Source: Peribolospora baueri
Taxonomy: Eukaryota > Basidiomycota > Peribolosporomycetes > Peribolosporales > Peribolosporaceae
NCBI GenBank assembly: GCA_029717555.1
Contig: JAMDHS010000048.1
Span: forward strand, 62,001-126,000
Direction: 5' to 3'
Length of the DNA: 64,000 bases
Shown piece after piece: positions 52,071-62,424 of the stretch. A program made the position numbers and the translations under genes. A model generated the notes under the pieces. The model made no database searches and was not told the origin of the DNA. It was given only the letters and a program-made list of their open reading frames with translations. Every line of letters starts with the position of its first letter. The stretch's first letter is position 1.

Positions 52071-52798
52071 GATGGGGTGTTGTGAGCGAGCGAGGGGCGT
52101 TGAGTGTTGTGGTGGTGGTGGAGTGGTGGAGGGGTGGCGAAGGGGGCGCGTGGGTGAGCAAGCTTTTATAATGATTTTATATTCCTCTCAGTCTCTCTGT
52201 TTCCCTCTCTGTGTCTCTCTCTGTCTCGCTTTCCCCACTTTCCGCCCTCTCGCGCGGCCGGCCTCTCAGAAAGTCGTCCGCCAGTCGACGCTGGTTGGCG
52301 CTGATCTGATCTGATCTGATCCGACACTCCTCCTCCTCCTTCTCTTCCACCTCCTCCCCTCTGACCGTCGCAGGCGAGCGTTGAAGGACGAGCTGACGGC
52401 GTGGACACAGAAAACAGAACAGAGACAGACACCCAGCCGAGTGCGAGCGAGTGCTTCTCTCGCTCCCTCGTCCCTCGTCCCTCGTATCCTGTCCTGTCTC
52501 GCCCATCCCATAACGACGGCCGGCGCACATAGAATGCCACCCTCGTTCGACCGTCCTCTCCGCCCACCCATTCGTCTTTACCTTGCGGTCACGCGACGGC
52601 CTCGAGTCGAGTCGACTACGAAAAACAAAATGAAATAACGAAACTAAACCGATTAGAAGCCGCCTTTTAGGCCCGCCGACGCCCATTCGTTTGCGGGGGC
52701 GGGGCCCGAATGTGGGGAAGGGGGGAAGAGGACGCACGGAGATAGGCGGAGGAGAACGAGCGAGCGAGGGGACGTTCCAAGCTGTTAAACTATGTGTG
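52071..52798. other. Intergenic, simple-sequence rich
   Basis: Upstream region of the small Cys-rich protein gene. Contains CTCC-type pyrimidine tracts and a TGATC pentanucleotide run at about 52302-52322. Large low-complexity frames on the minus strand are not supported as genes. Confidence 0.5.
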
Positions 52799-52800
52799 TA

Positions 52801-52824
52801 CAGTCAACCCTGTCTATAAGCATA
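52801..52824 (+). repeat. Left terminal inverted repeat
   Basis: 24-base end of the MITE-like element; pairs with 53359-53382 with two mismatches at positions 16 and 18. Confidence 0.85.
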
Positions 52825-53358
52825 AGAGTTGTATAGCCCTAGAGCTATGCAGTATGCGGGAGGGAGACTGGTCTATACATATTTGCCGCAGTCGTCGCCA
52901 CAGTCGTCCATCAAGACATGAATTCCAAGCTTTACTATAGAGTATGTACTCGTTCACATGTTCTTTGAAAGAGATAGTGAAACGCGGACAAGCACCCACG
53001 TGTAGTAATGTTAGAACTGGCGGTGGATGGACGAAAATGTATGTTACTGGTTCGTTGTTGTTAATGAGAGCATACAAAGAGGGAAACCGCAGTAACAGTC
53101 GCCTACATGGTCATGTCCGCTTTCAGCCGCGTAACCACGGTGCTTGTCGCCGCCTATCTCCAACACCACGAGGGTGCACGTGACCCTGAACCCTAACTAT
53201 GCATTCCGAGGGTGCATACCTGGTAATGCTTGCAATATGCGGGTATGTCAGTATGCATATAGACCAGTGTTTTGGCTGGGATTAGCCAATTTTTGGCTGG
53301 GGAGCAAACGGGAAAGGGAGATCGCTATGCACTATGCGAAGGCATGCCTAGGGACCCG

Positions 53359-53382
53359 TATGCTAACAGACAGGGTTGACTG
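53359..53382 (-). repeat. Right terminal inverted repeat
   Basis: Mirror of the left end, followed outside by TA. Confidence 0.85.
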
Positions 53383-53384
53383 TA

Positions 53385-53791
53385 TTCCGTTTCGAGAAAA
53401 TCAAAAAATTGTTGGAGGATCCCACATTTCATGCGGTTGTCACATTGCGCGAGGATTATTTTCAAAATCTGGAAACATGATCTGCGCAAACGCTTTTGAG
53501 CGAAAATTCAAAAGTGCTCGGCAAGAAATGCAAAATGGCCTTGCAAATCCCTATTCAAGAATTTTATTGTGATTACAATATTTTCAAACGCTTGTTGAGA
53601 TTTGTGCTATACACGCCGCGTCGGCCTCCGAGGGGCGAGTCGCACGTGGCTGATCGTGTCCTCCGGCCCGTGCGAGTTGGGCAACGGGTCTTATCTCGCT
53701 TATCTCCCCCGTTCGGATTGCTTGTTGGGGTGTGTTGGTCCTCGCCTCCCACCTTCGCCTCTTCCTCCACAAAGAGCAAACTGAACCGACC
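53385..53791. other. A/T-rich flank and promoter of the S1/P1 nuclease gene
   Basis: The first 190 bases are A/T-rich, then GC rises. No gene seen. The A/T-rich part may belong to an older insertion, but I find no further repeat ends. Confidence 0.4.
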
Positions 53792-55530
53792 ATGTTTTCC
53801 CGCTGGGCTCTCCTCCTCCTCGTGTGCGCGCCCTTGCACGCGCTCGCTTGGGGAGCTGTTGGTGAGTAACGGTCGTCTCTCTTGCTATCCGTCCACCCAG
53901 CCCGCGCCGACGCTGTGTCTTGCTCTTCTCCTCCCCAGGCCACCAAATCGTGGCGACGATCGCCCAGATTCACCTTCATCCTCTCGTCCGCGCCCATCTT
54001 TGCACCATCCTCCCCTCGTGGACCATCTACCCCGCCCCTCCCCGAACTCACCCGACACCTTTTCCCCCCTCGCCCACCGAATGCCACCTCGCCCCCATCG
54101 CCGCGTGGGCGGACCGCGTTCGTTATGTGTACCCCTGGAGCAAGACGTTGCACTACGTTAACCCCGCCGGCGACCATCCGCCTCAGAAGTGCACGTTTGG
54201 GGAACATGGCTGGCAAGATGGCAGCGGTGGCCATGGAGGCACCGTAGGCAGGGACGAGGGCAAGACGGGTTACAACGTTCTCGGAGCCATGCTCAACTAT
54301 ACGGCCCGCCTCAGGGATGAGGTCGGGTGAGCCGTCTTGAGTCGCTTGCTATCCAGTGCGAGGGCGGTGGTGTCTGACATAAAGTCGTCCCCATCGGCCC
54401 CGTTCTTTCTTTTTCGACAGCCCCGAAAGAGACCTCGCTTTGCGTTTCCTCACTCACTACGTCGGTGACATGCACCAGATCCTCCACCTTACCGGAAGTG
54501 ACCGCGGAGGTAATGGCGGTGAGTGTCCGAGCCGCTGGCGACCCATACATACGTCTTTACAGGCCTCGTCTCATTTCTCTATCCCGCTATTTTCAAATCC
54601 CTCGCCCTCCGTCCTCCCCGAACAGTCCCTGTCCGATTCTCGGGTCGTAGGACGAACCTGCACTCGGTCTTTGACAGCCTTCTCATCTCCCGGCGCCTTC
54701 GCACCCTCGCCAACTACACCGCCCCTCTCCCTTCGCGTCGTCTCGAGTCGGCCCTGAGGGGAAGTATCTATGATTCCTACGTCAGATGGATCGTCTGGGA
54801 GGGGTTAGGGATGGGCAAGGGGAGGAACAGGAAGAATGCGAAGGACACGGTCGACGACCAGTCGTGGGCTTGGTGGGGTAACTGGACCGAGTGGTCCGCT
54901 TGCCCCGCCTCTTCTGCACACTCGCACATCGATCCGGAGCCACTCTTCGACGTGACGACCTCTGAACAGCTCGTCCTGTCCCCTATCGCTGCCCAAGAGA
55001 AGAGTCAAGACGACGTTGACGACGTTGACGACGAGCCCGTCGACCTGCCCGTCTGCCCCTTCTCATGGGCCAAGCCTCTGCATCCGTACGTGTGCTCGTA
55101 CGCGTACAACTTTACTGGCCTCGAGTACTCGGATCGCTATGGAGACCTTGGCGAGCTCGTGAACGAAGAAGAGGAGGAGGAACATGCGTGTGGTCACGGA
55201 TACGGACACGGACACGACGAGGAAGATGCGCAGAATATCGACCTTGCCACCCTCCTCGCCACGCCCCCCGACGACCTCGCCCGCCGGCCCCGGCCGCACC
55301 CCGGTCGCGCTCCGCCCTCGTCCTCGTCCTTATCGTCGCCACTCCGCCCGCTCCCAGAGCTGGACAGCCCGTCGTACGTGGGCCGGCTGGACGACTCGAA
55401 GCTGCTCGAGCGTCTGCTTGCCACGGCGGGCGTCAGGCTCGCCGCGGTGCTCAATTCGGTCCTCTTGGACGAGGCGAGGGAGGCCGAGCGGGAGCGGGTG
55501 AGCCGGAAGGGGCAGCGAAACGAGGGATGA
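53792..55530 (+). CDS. Secreted S1/P1-type zinc nuclease
   Basis: Four exons: 53792-53861, 53939-54326, 54421-54518, 54626-55530; 486 residues. S1/P1 nucleases cleave single-stranded DNA and RNA with three zinc ions and act outside the cell. The first 19 residues form a signal peptide (MFSRWALLLLV core) ending before Trp20, which becomes the zinc-binding N-terminal Trp as in P1 nuclease. Further ligands are visible: His25 in GHQ, Asp in AAWADRVRY, His in LHYVN, His and Asp in LTHYVGDMHQ, and His/Asp in TNLHSVFDS. Cysteines near CHLAP and CTFGE may form a disulphide. The protein is longer than P1 (about 270 residues in the mature form) because of an Asp/Glu/His-rich insertion (HACGHGYGHGHDEED region) and a Pro/Ser-rich linker before the last helix. 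Confidence 0.92.
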
Positions 55531-56349
55531 CGGGAAGCACGAGACGCGCGACCTATCGCTCGCTCTCCCTCTCTCTCTTTCTTCTCTTCTCCCAAGTGTA
55601 GTCTATACTTTACCCATCCCCGTTCGCTCGGCCAGTGTCTGTCCCATCCCATGTACCGTACATACGTCACTTCCCCAATCCCAGTCCCTTCTTCGTTCCC
55701 CTTCATCCCCCATCCTCCCTTTCCTCCCGCCTTTCCCTTTCCCTCTCCCTCTCCCCCTACCCCATCCCCTCCCTCCCCTACCCCCCGTCCGTAAGGGACC
55801 CAAAGACGTGCCTAGAATGACAGACATCGATTTGATTCGGTCCGTTCGTTCCGTCGGCTTGGAGCAGAAGGGAGAGACGGCGCGGGATAGAAGACAAGAG
55901 GCGACGACGGCGGGACGAAGACGGAGGAAAACAAGGGATCTCGGTTACATGAGTCGCCGTCGATCTATCGATCGTACAGCAGACTAGCACGGGACCGGAC
56001 CAGAGGTTCGCCTGATCATGGATGGACACGCACATGGCTAACACGATACGGTGGAAAGAGGAGCGACAATATGCAATCGTCTACAGAGGGAAGGAAGCGG
56101 GCAAAGGGAAGGGGCGTGTCATGGCGGGACCGACTTGGGCCGTTTAGAGGAGGGTGAAAAGGAAAGGAAAAAGTCGCGAGGATAGGGAAAAGGGGAAGGC
56201 GAGAGAGAGGCAAAAAGGACACGATTCAGAGGGGGTGGCAAGGTAATGCGGATCGGGCGCCTCCTCGTTCCCAAAGGGGGACGCCTTTGGGCAAGGGGCG
56301 CGGTGGGCTGGGGCGGCGAGTTGCAAAGGGACGCCGCTCGGCGCGAGCG
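55531..56349. other. Intergenic between convergent genes
   Basis: Pyrimidine-rich on the plus strand (55560-55790), then purine-rich. No supported gene or RNA. Confidence 0.5.
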
Positions 56350-57554
56350 TCAAATACTACCGCGGCTGGCCTTGTACTTTTTGAATTCTTCCAAGTACTC
56401 AGCGTACGCCTTTTTGTGACGGTCCACGAAGGGCTAAAGGACGTCGAACGGTGGGCAAATGGAAAGCGAAAACGAGGTGATCCGTGGTCAGATGGACGGC
56501 CGAGCGGAGGGAGCGAGACGGGAGCGCCGGCCCTTGCCCATGTCCTTAACCCTTTTTCAAAACAAAGCAAGGCAAGGAGTGATTCTGCTCCACTCACCTT
56601 CTTCTCGGCATCACTCAGTGCCTTCCACTTCGTAGCGGCCTCTCTCAAGAAATCGAGACGTCCAACGTTAGCGCCGCCAGCTCCGATACTCTCGACTTCG
56701 AACATGTAAGTGAAGAACGGCGTGAGTGGCCTCTTGGGCGCGTGTGGGTCCCTGAGTAACTTGGGCAAGCCGGGGGCCTTTGGCCCCTTCCCCTCCTTCC
56801 TGGCCTTAATTTTGGCCGACCTTCGCGCGGACGCCTGGCGCTGGAAGTCGTCGGGGCTCAGCGACGAGATCCACTCGTCCATGGCGGCCTTCTGCTTTGC
56901 CTTTTCCTCCTCGTAGCGCGCCCTGTAAGCCTATAGGCGCGAGAGGATGGAATCACATCAGGTTGCGAGGATCGTGCGACCGCGGTCAGCCAATGGCCAC
57001 AATCGCCGATCGCCCGGTGTTCAGTTGAGCGGTATTTTCCTGCTCGGAAAGCCGGAAACCACACTTACCGCCTTCTCCGCATCGCCCAAAACACTCCATT
57101 GCTGACCAGCTTCCTTGGCAATTTTAATGATGTCCGGGACCATCTTGCCGTGCTTATCTGCCTTCATGTACTCGGGGTTATCCTTCTTGGCCGACCAGAC
57201 TTCCTGGGAGAATATCATGTAAGCTGACGCGGGCAACTTGGGCTTAGACTTGCCAGGCAAGGGAAGTGCCGGCTGCTTCTTCTCCTTCTCCACCTTGGTC
57301 TTCGGCTTCGTCTTCGTCGTCGGCTGCTTCTTCGCCGCGGACTTCTTGGCGCTGGCCTTTTTGGGAGACGAGCGGGCGGTAGACTTTTCCGCCGTGGGCT
57401 TGAGCTTTGTGTGGGTAGCCTTCGTGGAAAGGCCAGCGGAATAGCCTAGGGCGATGAGGGTGGGGGTGGGTGCGGGGCGCGAGGCGAGGAGCGAATGAAG
57501 CGCAAGGGGCTTTGGTTTGAGCGCAAGCGGCGCTCGAACGAAAGTGGAGAACAT
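56350..57554 (-). CDS. Mitochondrial protein with two HMG boxes (Abf2/TFAM-like)
   Basis: Three exons on the minus strand: 57069-57554, 56598-56930, 56350-56433; 300 residues. The first 55 residues have no acidic residue and several Arg, Lys and Ser, typical of a mitochondrial presequence. A Lys/Ala/Pro-rich stretch follows, then HMG box A (about residues 104-182: PKLPASAYMIFSQEVW to the YRARYEEEKAK helix) and HMG box B (about 223-296: PKRPLTPFFTYMFEVE, WKALSDAEKKPF, YAEYLEEFKKYK). Two tandem boxes after a presequence is the layout of the mitochondrial DNA packaging proteins Abf2 and TFAM, so a nucleoid role is likely. A nuclear HMG protein is the alternative, but the presequence argues against it. 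Confidence 0.85.
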
Positions 57555-58015
57555 GGTGTCGGCGGGGGTCAGCACGAACGACCGTCGACGATGGTTGGGA
57601 TGGTTGTTGGTGGTTGTGTCGATCACGGATGAGGGGCTGTTCGTCGTCGGCTGGCCCGCTCGACGCGTCTCAGTCGCGCGCCTTGCGCTCGGACATACGC
57701 GGTCATGCACGACTACGACGCACTACGACGAGCACTGCGCGATCGCCTGCAATCATTCCTGTACAGGCCGGAATAAAATCGTGGGAATGTTGACTAGACG
57801 GACGAGACGAAGACGAGACACGCTTATCGCAATCCTTTCCATTGTCGTTCACGTTTCGACTTTCGGCACTCCTACGTGTGCGTGCGATGCAGAGTACAAT
57901 AATCTCGAGGCGCAGGCGAGACCCCGTCTGGGAGGACAGACAGAAGCAGTCTAGGGGGAAAAAAAAGGTGGAAGGGAATGGATATCTCCGCCGCCGCAGC
58001 CGCCGCTCTTCGCCT
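57555..58015. other. Spacer between TRR1 and the HMG-box gene
   Basis: Tandem minus-strand spacer with the HMG gene promoter and the TRR1 3' flank. No gene seen. Confidence 0.5.
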
Positions 58016-60165
58016 TCACTCCTTGTCCGTGCCTGTGTAGTGGTGCGAGCCCGGTACCGGCTCCAGCTCTTCCTCTTCGGCCAGCAGACGCTCCGCCTCC
58101 AAAGCCGCAATGCAGCCCGAACCCGCAGAGGTAATGGCTTGGCTGCAGGGACGGAGAAAACGGCGGAACGGACCCGTCAGCCGGACCAAGCCCATCCCAC
58201 CTCACGCTAGGAGGATGGTTCAGACGCTCACCGATACTTTTTGTCCTGCACGTCGCCCGCAGCAAACACGCCCTTGACGCTCGTCTGCGTCGTGCCAGGC
58301 TTGGTGACGATGTACCCGTCCTCGTCGCATTCGATCTGCCCGCGCACGAGGCCGGTGGCGGGCTCGTGTCCGATCGCATAGAACAGGCCGTTCACCTCCA
58401 AGTCCTTCTCCTCGCCCGTTCGGACATCTTTGATGCCAATGGATCGCAAAAGGTCACCGTCGCCCTTGGCAGCCGTCGCGACGGTGTTGAAGAGGACGGT
58501 CACTTTGGGATGGTTGAGCAAGCGCTTGGCCATGATCTTGGACGCCCGGAGCTCTGCCGGGAGGCGACCGCGAGAACGTAGGAAATTCGAGACCGAAGGA
58601 AGAGGGAAGAGAAAACGTCAGCACCGTGCACGACTACAACTACAAACCCGAAAGGTGAGCACCCTCCAGAGCGACAGGAACGAAACTCACCTCCTCGGCG
58701 CACGAGCACGTAAACGTGGCTAGCGTACTTGGTCAGATACGTCGCCTCCTCGGCGGCAGAGTCTCCACCACCGATGACTGCCAACGGCTTGTTCCTGAAA
58801 ATGGGCACCGCACCGTCGCACACGGCGCAAGCGGAGATGCCGCTCTGCCAGTACGTCTCCTCTCCTGGTAGGTTCATCCGCTTGGCCGAGGCGCCCGTGG
58901 CAATAATCACCGTGTCCGCCAATTCCGGAGCCTCATCCTCCCTCCCCTCACGCCAGTACTTGAAAGGCCGCTCAGAGAGGTCAAGTTTGGACACCGTCTC
59001 GGTGAAAATCTTGGTGCCGAACCGCTCCGACTGAGCTCGGAATTTGTCCATGATATCCGGTCCCCTGATGCCTTCCGGGAAACCTGGATGCGGAGTCAAG
59101 GCGTCAGCAAGCTTCTTGACAGCAAAAAGCGATTCGCTTCCGAGAGGCAGCCGCTGAGGACGCTCTAACGCCGAACATCGCTCTCCCACTGATGCGACAT
59201 ACCCTGGGGCCTCACCAGCCGACAACCACACTCCCCCAAACACTCGCATCCCTTTCCTTTCTTTCCCTCTCCCAGAGCTATGATTTAGGATGCTCACCGG
59301 GAAAGTTTTCGACATCAGTAGTCGTGGTCAGTTGCCCTCCTGGCGCGAAGCCATTAGCGAGCATGCCCTGAGGGGGAGCGGGGGAAGAGAAGCGAGCGCA
59401 AACGCAGAGCATCTACATCAGCTGCTCTCGAGAGAAAGTTTGTACGTGCGCCAATGCGCTCTTTTTTCACATGAAAGTCCTCTATTCACCTCAAAAAGAA
59501 CGGGCTCGAGGTTAGCTCGCGCAAGGTAAATTGCGGCGGTGTGGCCGGCGGGACCAGAGCCAATGATCACCTGCGAGAGGGGCGAAAGCGAGAGTCGGAG
59601 GGTCAGTTGTGGCACGGGAGGAGGAAGATGACCTCCCGCATATCACGAGCGTCCAGGAGCGGGCGGAAATGCTTTGAACAGAGGCGATACTCACCACCTT
59701 GTGCCTGATAGGCTGCTTCACATCACCGTTCGGTACGGGTGCCATCTTGTTCTCGCTGTCACTGCTTCTAGCGTTCTGTTGATCGGTGTCCGGCGAAGAT
59801 GTCGAAAACAGTGCGGCGTTGCCTAGTGCAACGGTGGCAACGGTTCGGAAGGCAAAGGAAGGGGCGGATGCGGGGCGGAAGGACGCTCGCGAGGAGAAGG
59901 GGAACGACGACGCTGGAGCAGAGCCGGCGGTAAGGAGAGCAAAGGGAAGATGAGTTCGCAGTCCCGGTCGTACGAGGGGGGTTGCGAAGGAGCGAGTGGC
60001 GAGAGGAAACAGGATGGCGGAGGGATGGAGACGTGGAAGTGGGCGAAGACTGAAGCGATGCAAGCCTGCGCTGCCTCCTCCTTGTATGTTGTGTATCCGA
60101 AAGGCGTTGGTGGCGATGGTGGTGGTGATGGCGATGGTGGACGAAGCGGACACTGCACGTCGCAT
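58016..60165 (-). CDS. TRR1: Thioredoxin reductase, with possible mitochondrial long form
   Basis: Six exons on the minus strand: first exon ending at 59695, then 59490-59570, 59298-59367, 58691-59083, 58232-58553, 58016-58142. From the ATG at 59745 (51-nt coding part of exon 1) the product is 347 residues, the normal size for low-Mr fungal thioredoxin reductase. From the in-frame ATG at 60165 it is 487 residues; the added 140 are Arg/Ser/Ala-rich with almost no acidic residues before SPDTDQQ, so they could direct the enzyme to mitochondria. The protein has the FAD site [16 protein letters not shown], the redox CAVC (Cys153 and Cys156 in short numbering), the NADPH site [15 protein letters not shown] and the C-terminal [16 protein letters not shown]. 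It reduces thioredoxin with NADPH. Confidence 0.94.
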
Positions 60166-60664
60166 GGAAATGGAGGAAGCCTGTCGAAGGAATCCATCAT
60201 CCAACCACTCCGGCCGGTCCGGTCGTCGTCCCGTTGCGCGGAGACGCCCGTCGGACTTAACGGAGCAGAGCACCCCATAACCCTACTCTTGCGCCTCACC
60301 GTTGCCCGACAGCTTGCCGATACGCCCTTCCGGGTTTCACATGTATTGGGACGACGGCGACCCGCTGCTCTCCACTCCACGCGCCAGCCTCGTCGGATCA
60401 AGAAGTCGGAAAGACCTTTTTCGCGGCGCTCGCTGTGACGCAACAAACAAACAGGAGCCGGGGCTCCTCTCCTCGCCTTGCCAGCCAGGAACAAGTAAGT
60501 GATCGCTCAGGGCACGCCGCCCACACGCGCGCCGGGTTTGTCAGCGAGAGAACGACCAGCCATGCGCACTCACCGCCCGCCAGCGGACGTTGACGAAGAG
60601 CGACGACATCATATCAAAAGCGAATCGCCTCGTCGGACGACGATCGAACTAACATACTGCACCA
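60166..60664. promoter_or_regulatory. Divergent promoter region, TRR1 and hypothetical membrane protein gene
   Basis: 499 bp between the long-form TRR1 start and the next plus-strand ATG. If the short TRR1 form is used, the promoter could lie further in, inside 59746-60165. Position only. Confidence 0.4.
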
Positions 60665-61551
60665 ATGACCAGCGCAAGTCTCGCCACGGCCTCCGAAGCA
60701 GAGCGCGACGCCATTTCCCGAGACCGAGAAGAGCAGCTCCTACGCGCGGCCGTCAGAATGAACACCGTCATCGTCACCCCTCCTGGAGACCCGCGCACCG
60801 AACTTGAGGGGCGACATCTCGTTGATCCTGATTTGGAGGCCGGAGCGAGGGGGTTGAGAAAGGACGTCTTCCCTTCTGAGCCCCCGCCGCCGCTGTCGCC
60901 GCCATCCGGACTCGGGGCGGGCGAAGAAGGAGCAGAGGCCGGTTCGTCGTCACCCCCCTCAAAAAGAAAGGCGACCTCAGCCGCGCGGCTGGTGGTCGAC
61001 CCCATCCACCCGCCTTCCTTTCCTCCTCTTCGAGGCTACATGGGACGGATCCCCCCACCCCCTCCCCTTCCCCCTCCTCGAACCTCATTCTCTCCAGCAC
61101 CCGGAGGGCCCGCGGGAGCCAGTGGCGGCATAGCCGGGTATCCAAGCGCACCGGTAGGGCCAATGACGGAGGAATGTTGGGACAGGGTAGCGCGACGTGC
61201 GGCAAGGAGGAGATTTTTCAAGGCCTTCCTTTGGGCCGTCGCCATTTACGTCCTCGCTTGCTTCGCTGGAGGAGGGTTCCCGGCCCTGACACGGATGAAG
61301 GTGAGTGCCCGTCCATCACTGGCCCGTGCCGAACAGGAAGAGGAAAGGTTCTCGCTGCAAGCCAGTCCTATTTTGAAAGGAAGGAGAAGGGGTGTTTAAT
61401 CGTGCCGCCGCATTCCCCATCGCGAAGAATCCACCATCAGGATCTCCCCAACCTCACTACCCACACGTCGCCCGCGTAACCCCAGCGACAGCACGAGGAC
61501 AGTCATCCGACAGGAGGTATTGAGGCATTGACCGTTGTCGTTCTCTGGTGA
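60665..61551 (+). CDS. Hypothetical protein with one C-terminal membrane segment
   Basis: Not recognised. The first exon 60665-61300 (212 codons) is secure as an open frame: a charged helical start, Pro-rich middle with a PLRGYMGRIPPPPPL stretch, then TEECWDRVARRAARRRFF followed by a hydrophobic segment AFLWAVAIYVLACFAGGGF (residues about 184-205). A strong donor after ATG AAG at 61300 suggests an intron; the best acceptor is 61485, giving exon 61486-61551 and a 233-residue protein. If unspliced, the frame ends at 61399 after a 33-residue tail. A single Arg-flanked segment near the C-terminus suggests a tail-anchored-like or small membrane protein. The 3' end is uncertain. Confidence 0.6.
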
Positions 61552-62424
61552 GCTGACTCAAGACCAGGGACAAGGTAATTTGTAGGGTGGGAGTGATGAT
61601 CGTCTGCTCAGGCCGACATCAGGGCCAGCTAACGCGGCTTCCAACGCGCACCTGCTTTCTTGGAGGCCTGCAGCGGGCACGTAGCGTTGACTGCGTAGGC
61701 CTACGGCTTGGCACTGGTCACCATTTGCCACCGCCGTTACATATCCCTTACTCTTGGTGTTCGATCTCTCAGCAGTCCTCGATGTCACGGGTGAGAGACC
61801 GTGGCATCCGAAATGCCTCCCTCGGTGGGCGATGGGGGAATGCTGGCGTCCTTCGCGCAGATACGTGCGGGAGGGGGGGAGGGACGAAAATTTCTTCATA
61901 CGTGTGCTTCGATACCGAGAAGAAGAGTGCAAAGCAGTCTTTGTCTCAGCACAACTGTCTCGCCACCATCATTGGCCCGTGCGTAATAAGGAGTCTGCGC
62001 TGCGGTGCTTCCCGTCCGACCTAACTTCCGTCGTCGCGCGTTCGCGCCTTCCACCGCCAAAGCTCGTAGCGCTCATCTCGAATGTCCCGAAGCAGCGGCG
62101 TCAGCGTCAGCGTGCTGCCTCGCTACCGAGAGTGGACAAAGCTGCCGTAGTCTAGGTTAGGACAGCTGACGTGCCCGACACCGTCACTAGCGTGCGCAGG
62201 CGTCCACACGCCGACCGTGTCCAATTTGACCACCGGAGCTGGTCTTCCTCCATTCCTCATATCTTCCTCCTCCTTCAGATCTTCCAACCGCTGTGAACAA
62301 CCTTCTTGACCCTCCTTTCTGTGTTTCATACCACATCCCATATCCCCCATATCTCAGAGACACTCGTTGCTCCTTTCTTTTCATTTGTCTACTTTCTCCC
62401 TACCAGAGTTCGACACTTTGAACC
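61552..62424. other. Intergenic, no supported gene
   Basis: 873 bp with several short overlapping frames in both directions, none with codon structure or motifs that I can support. A C/T-rich leader precedes the next ATG. Confidence 0.5.

Larger units (their letters stand above)
52801..53382. mobile_element. MITE-like non-autonomous DNA transposon, TA-flanked (Tc1/mariner-type)
   Basis: A 582-bp A/T-richer segment bounded by inverted repeats. The first 24 bases (52801-52824) match the reverse complement of the last 24 (53359-53382) at 22 positions, starting with CAGTCAACCCTGTCT at both ends. TA dinucleotides lie directly outside each end (52799-52800 and 53383-53384), the target duplication expected for the Tc1/mariner superfamily; CAGT-starting ends recall pogo/Fot-like members. 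No transposase is encoded, so it would depend on a transposase elsewhere. The sharp composition change against GC-rich neighbours supports insertion. Assignment to superfamily is inference from ends and TA only. Confidence 0.8.

Noticed and set aside
52166-52737. Overlapping minus-strand frames upstream of the Cys-rich protein gene
   Set aside because: Arg/Glu/Gly low-complexity from simple repeats, with no start context or motifs.
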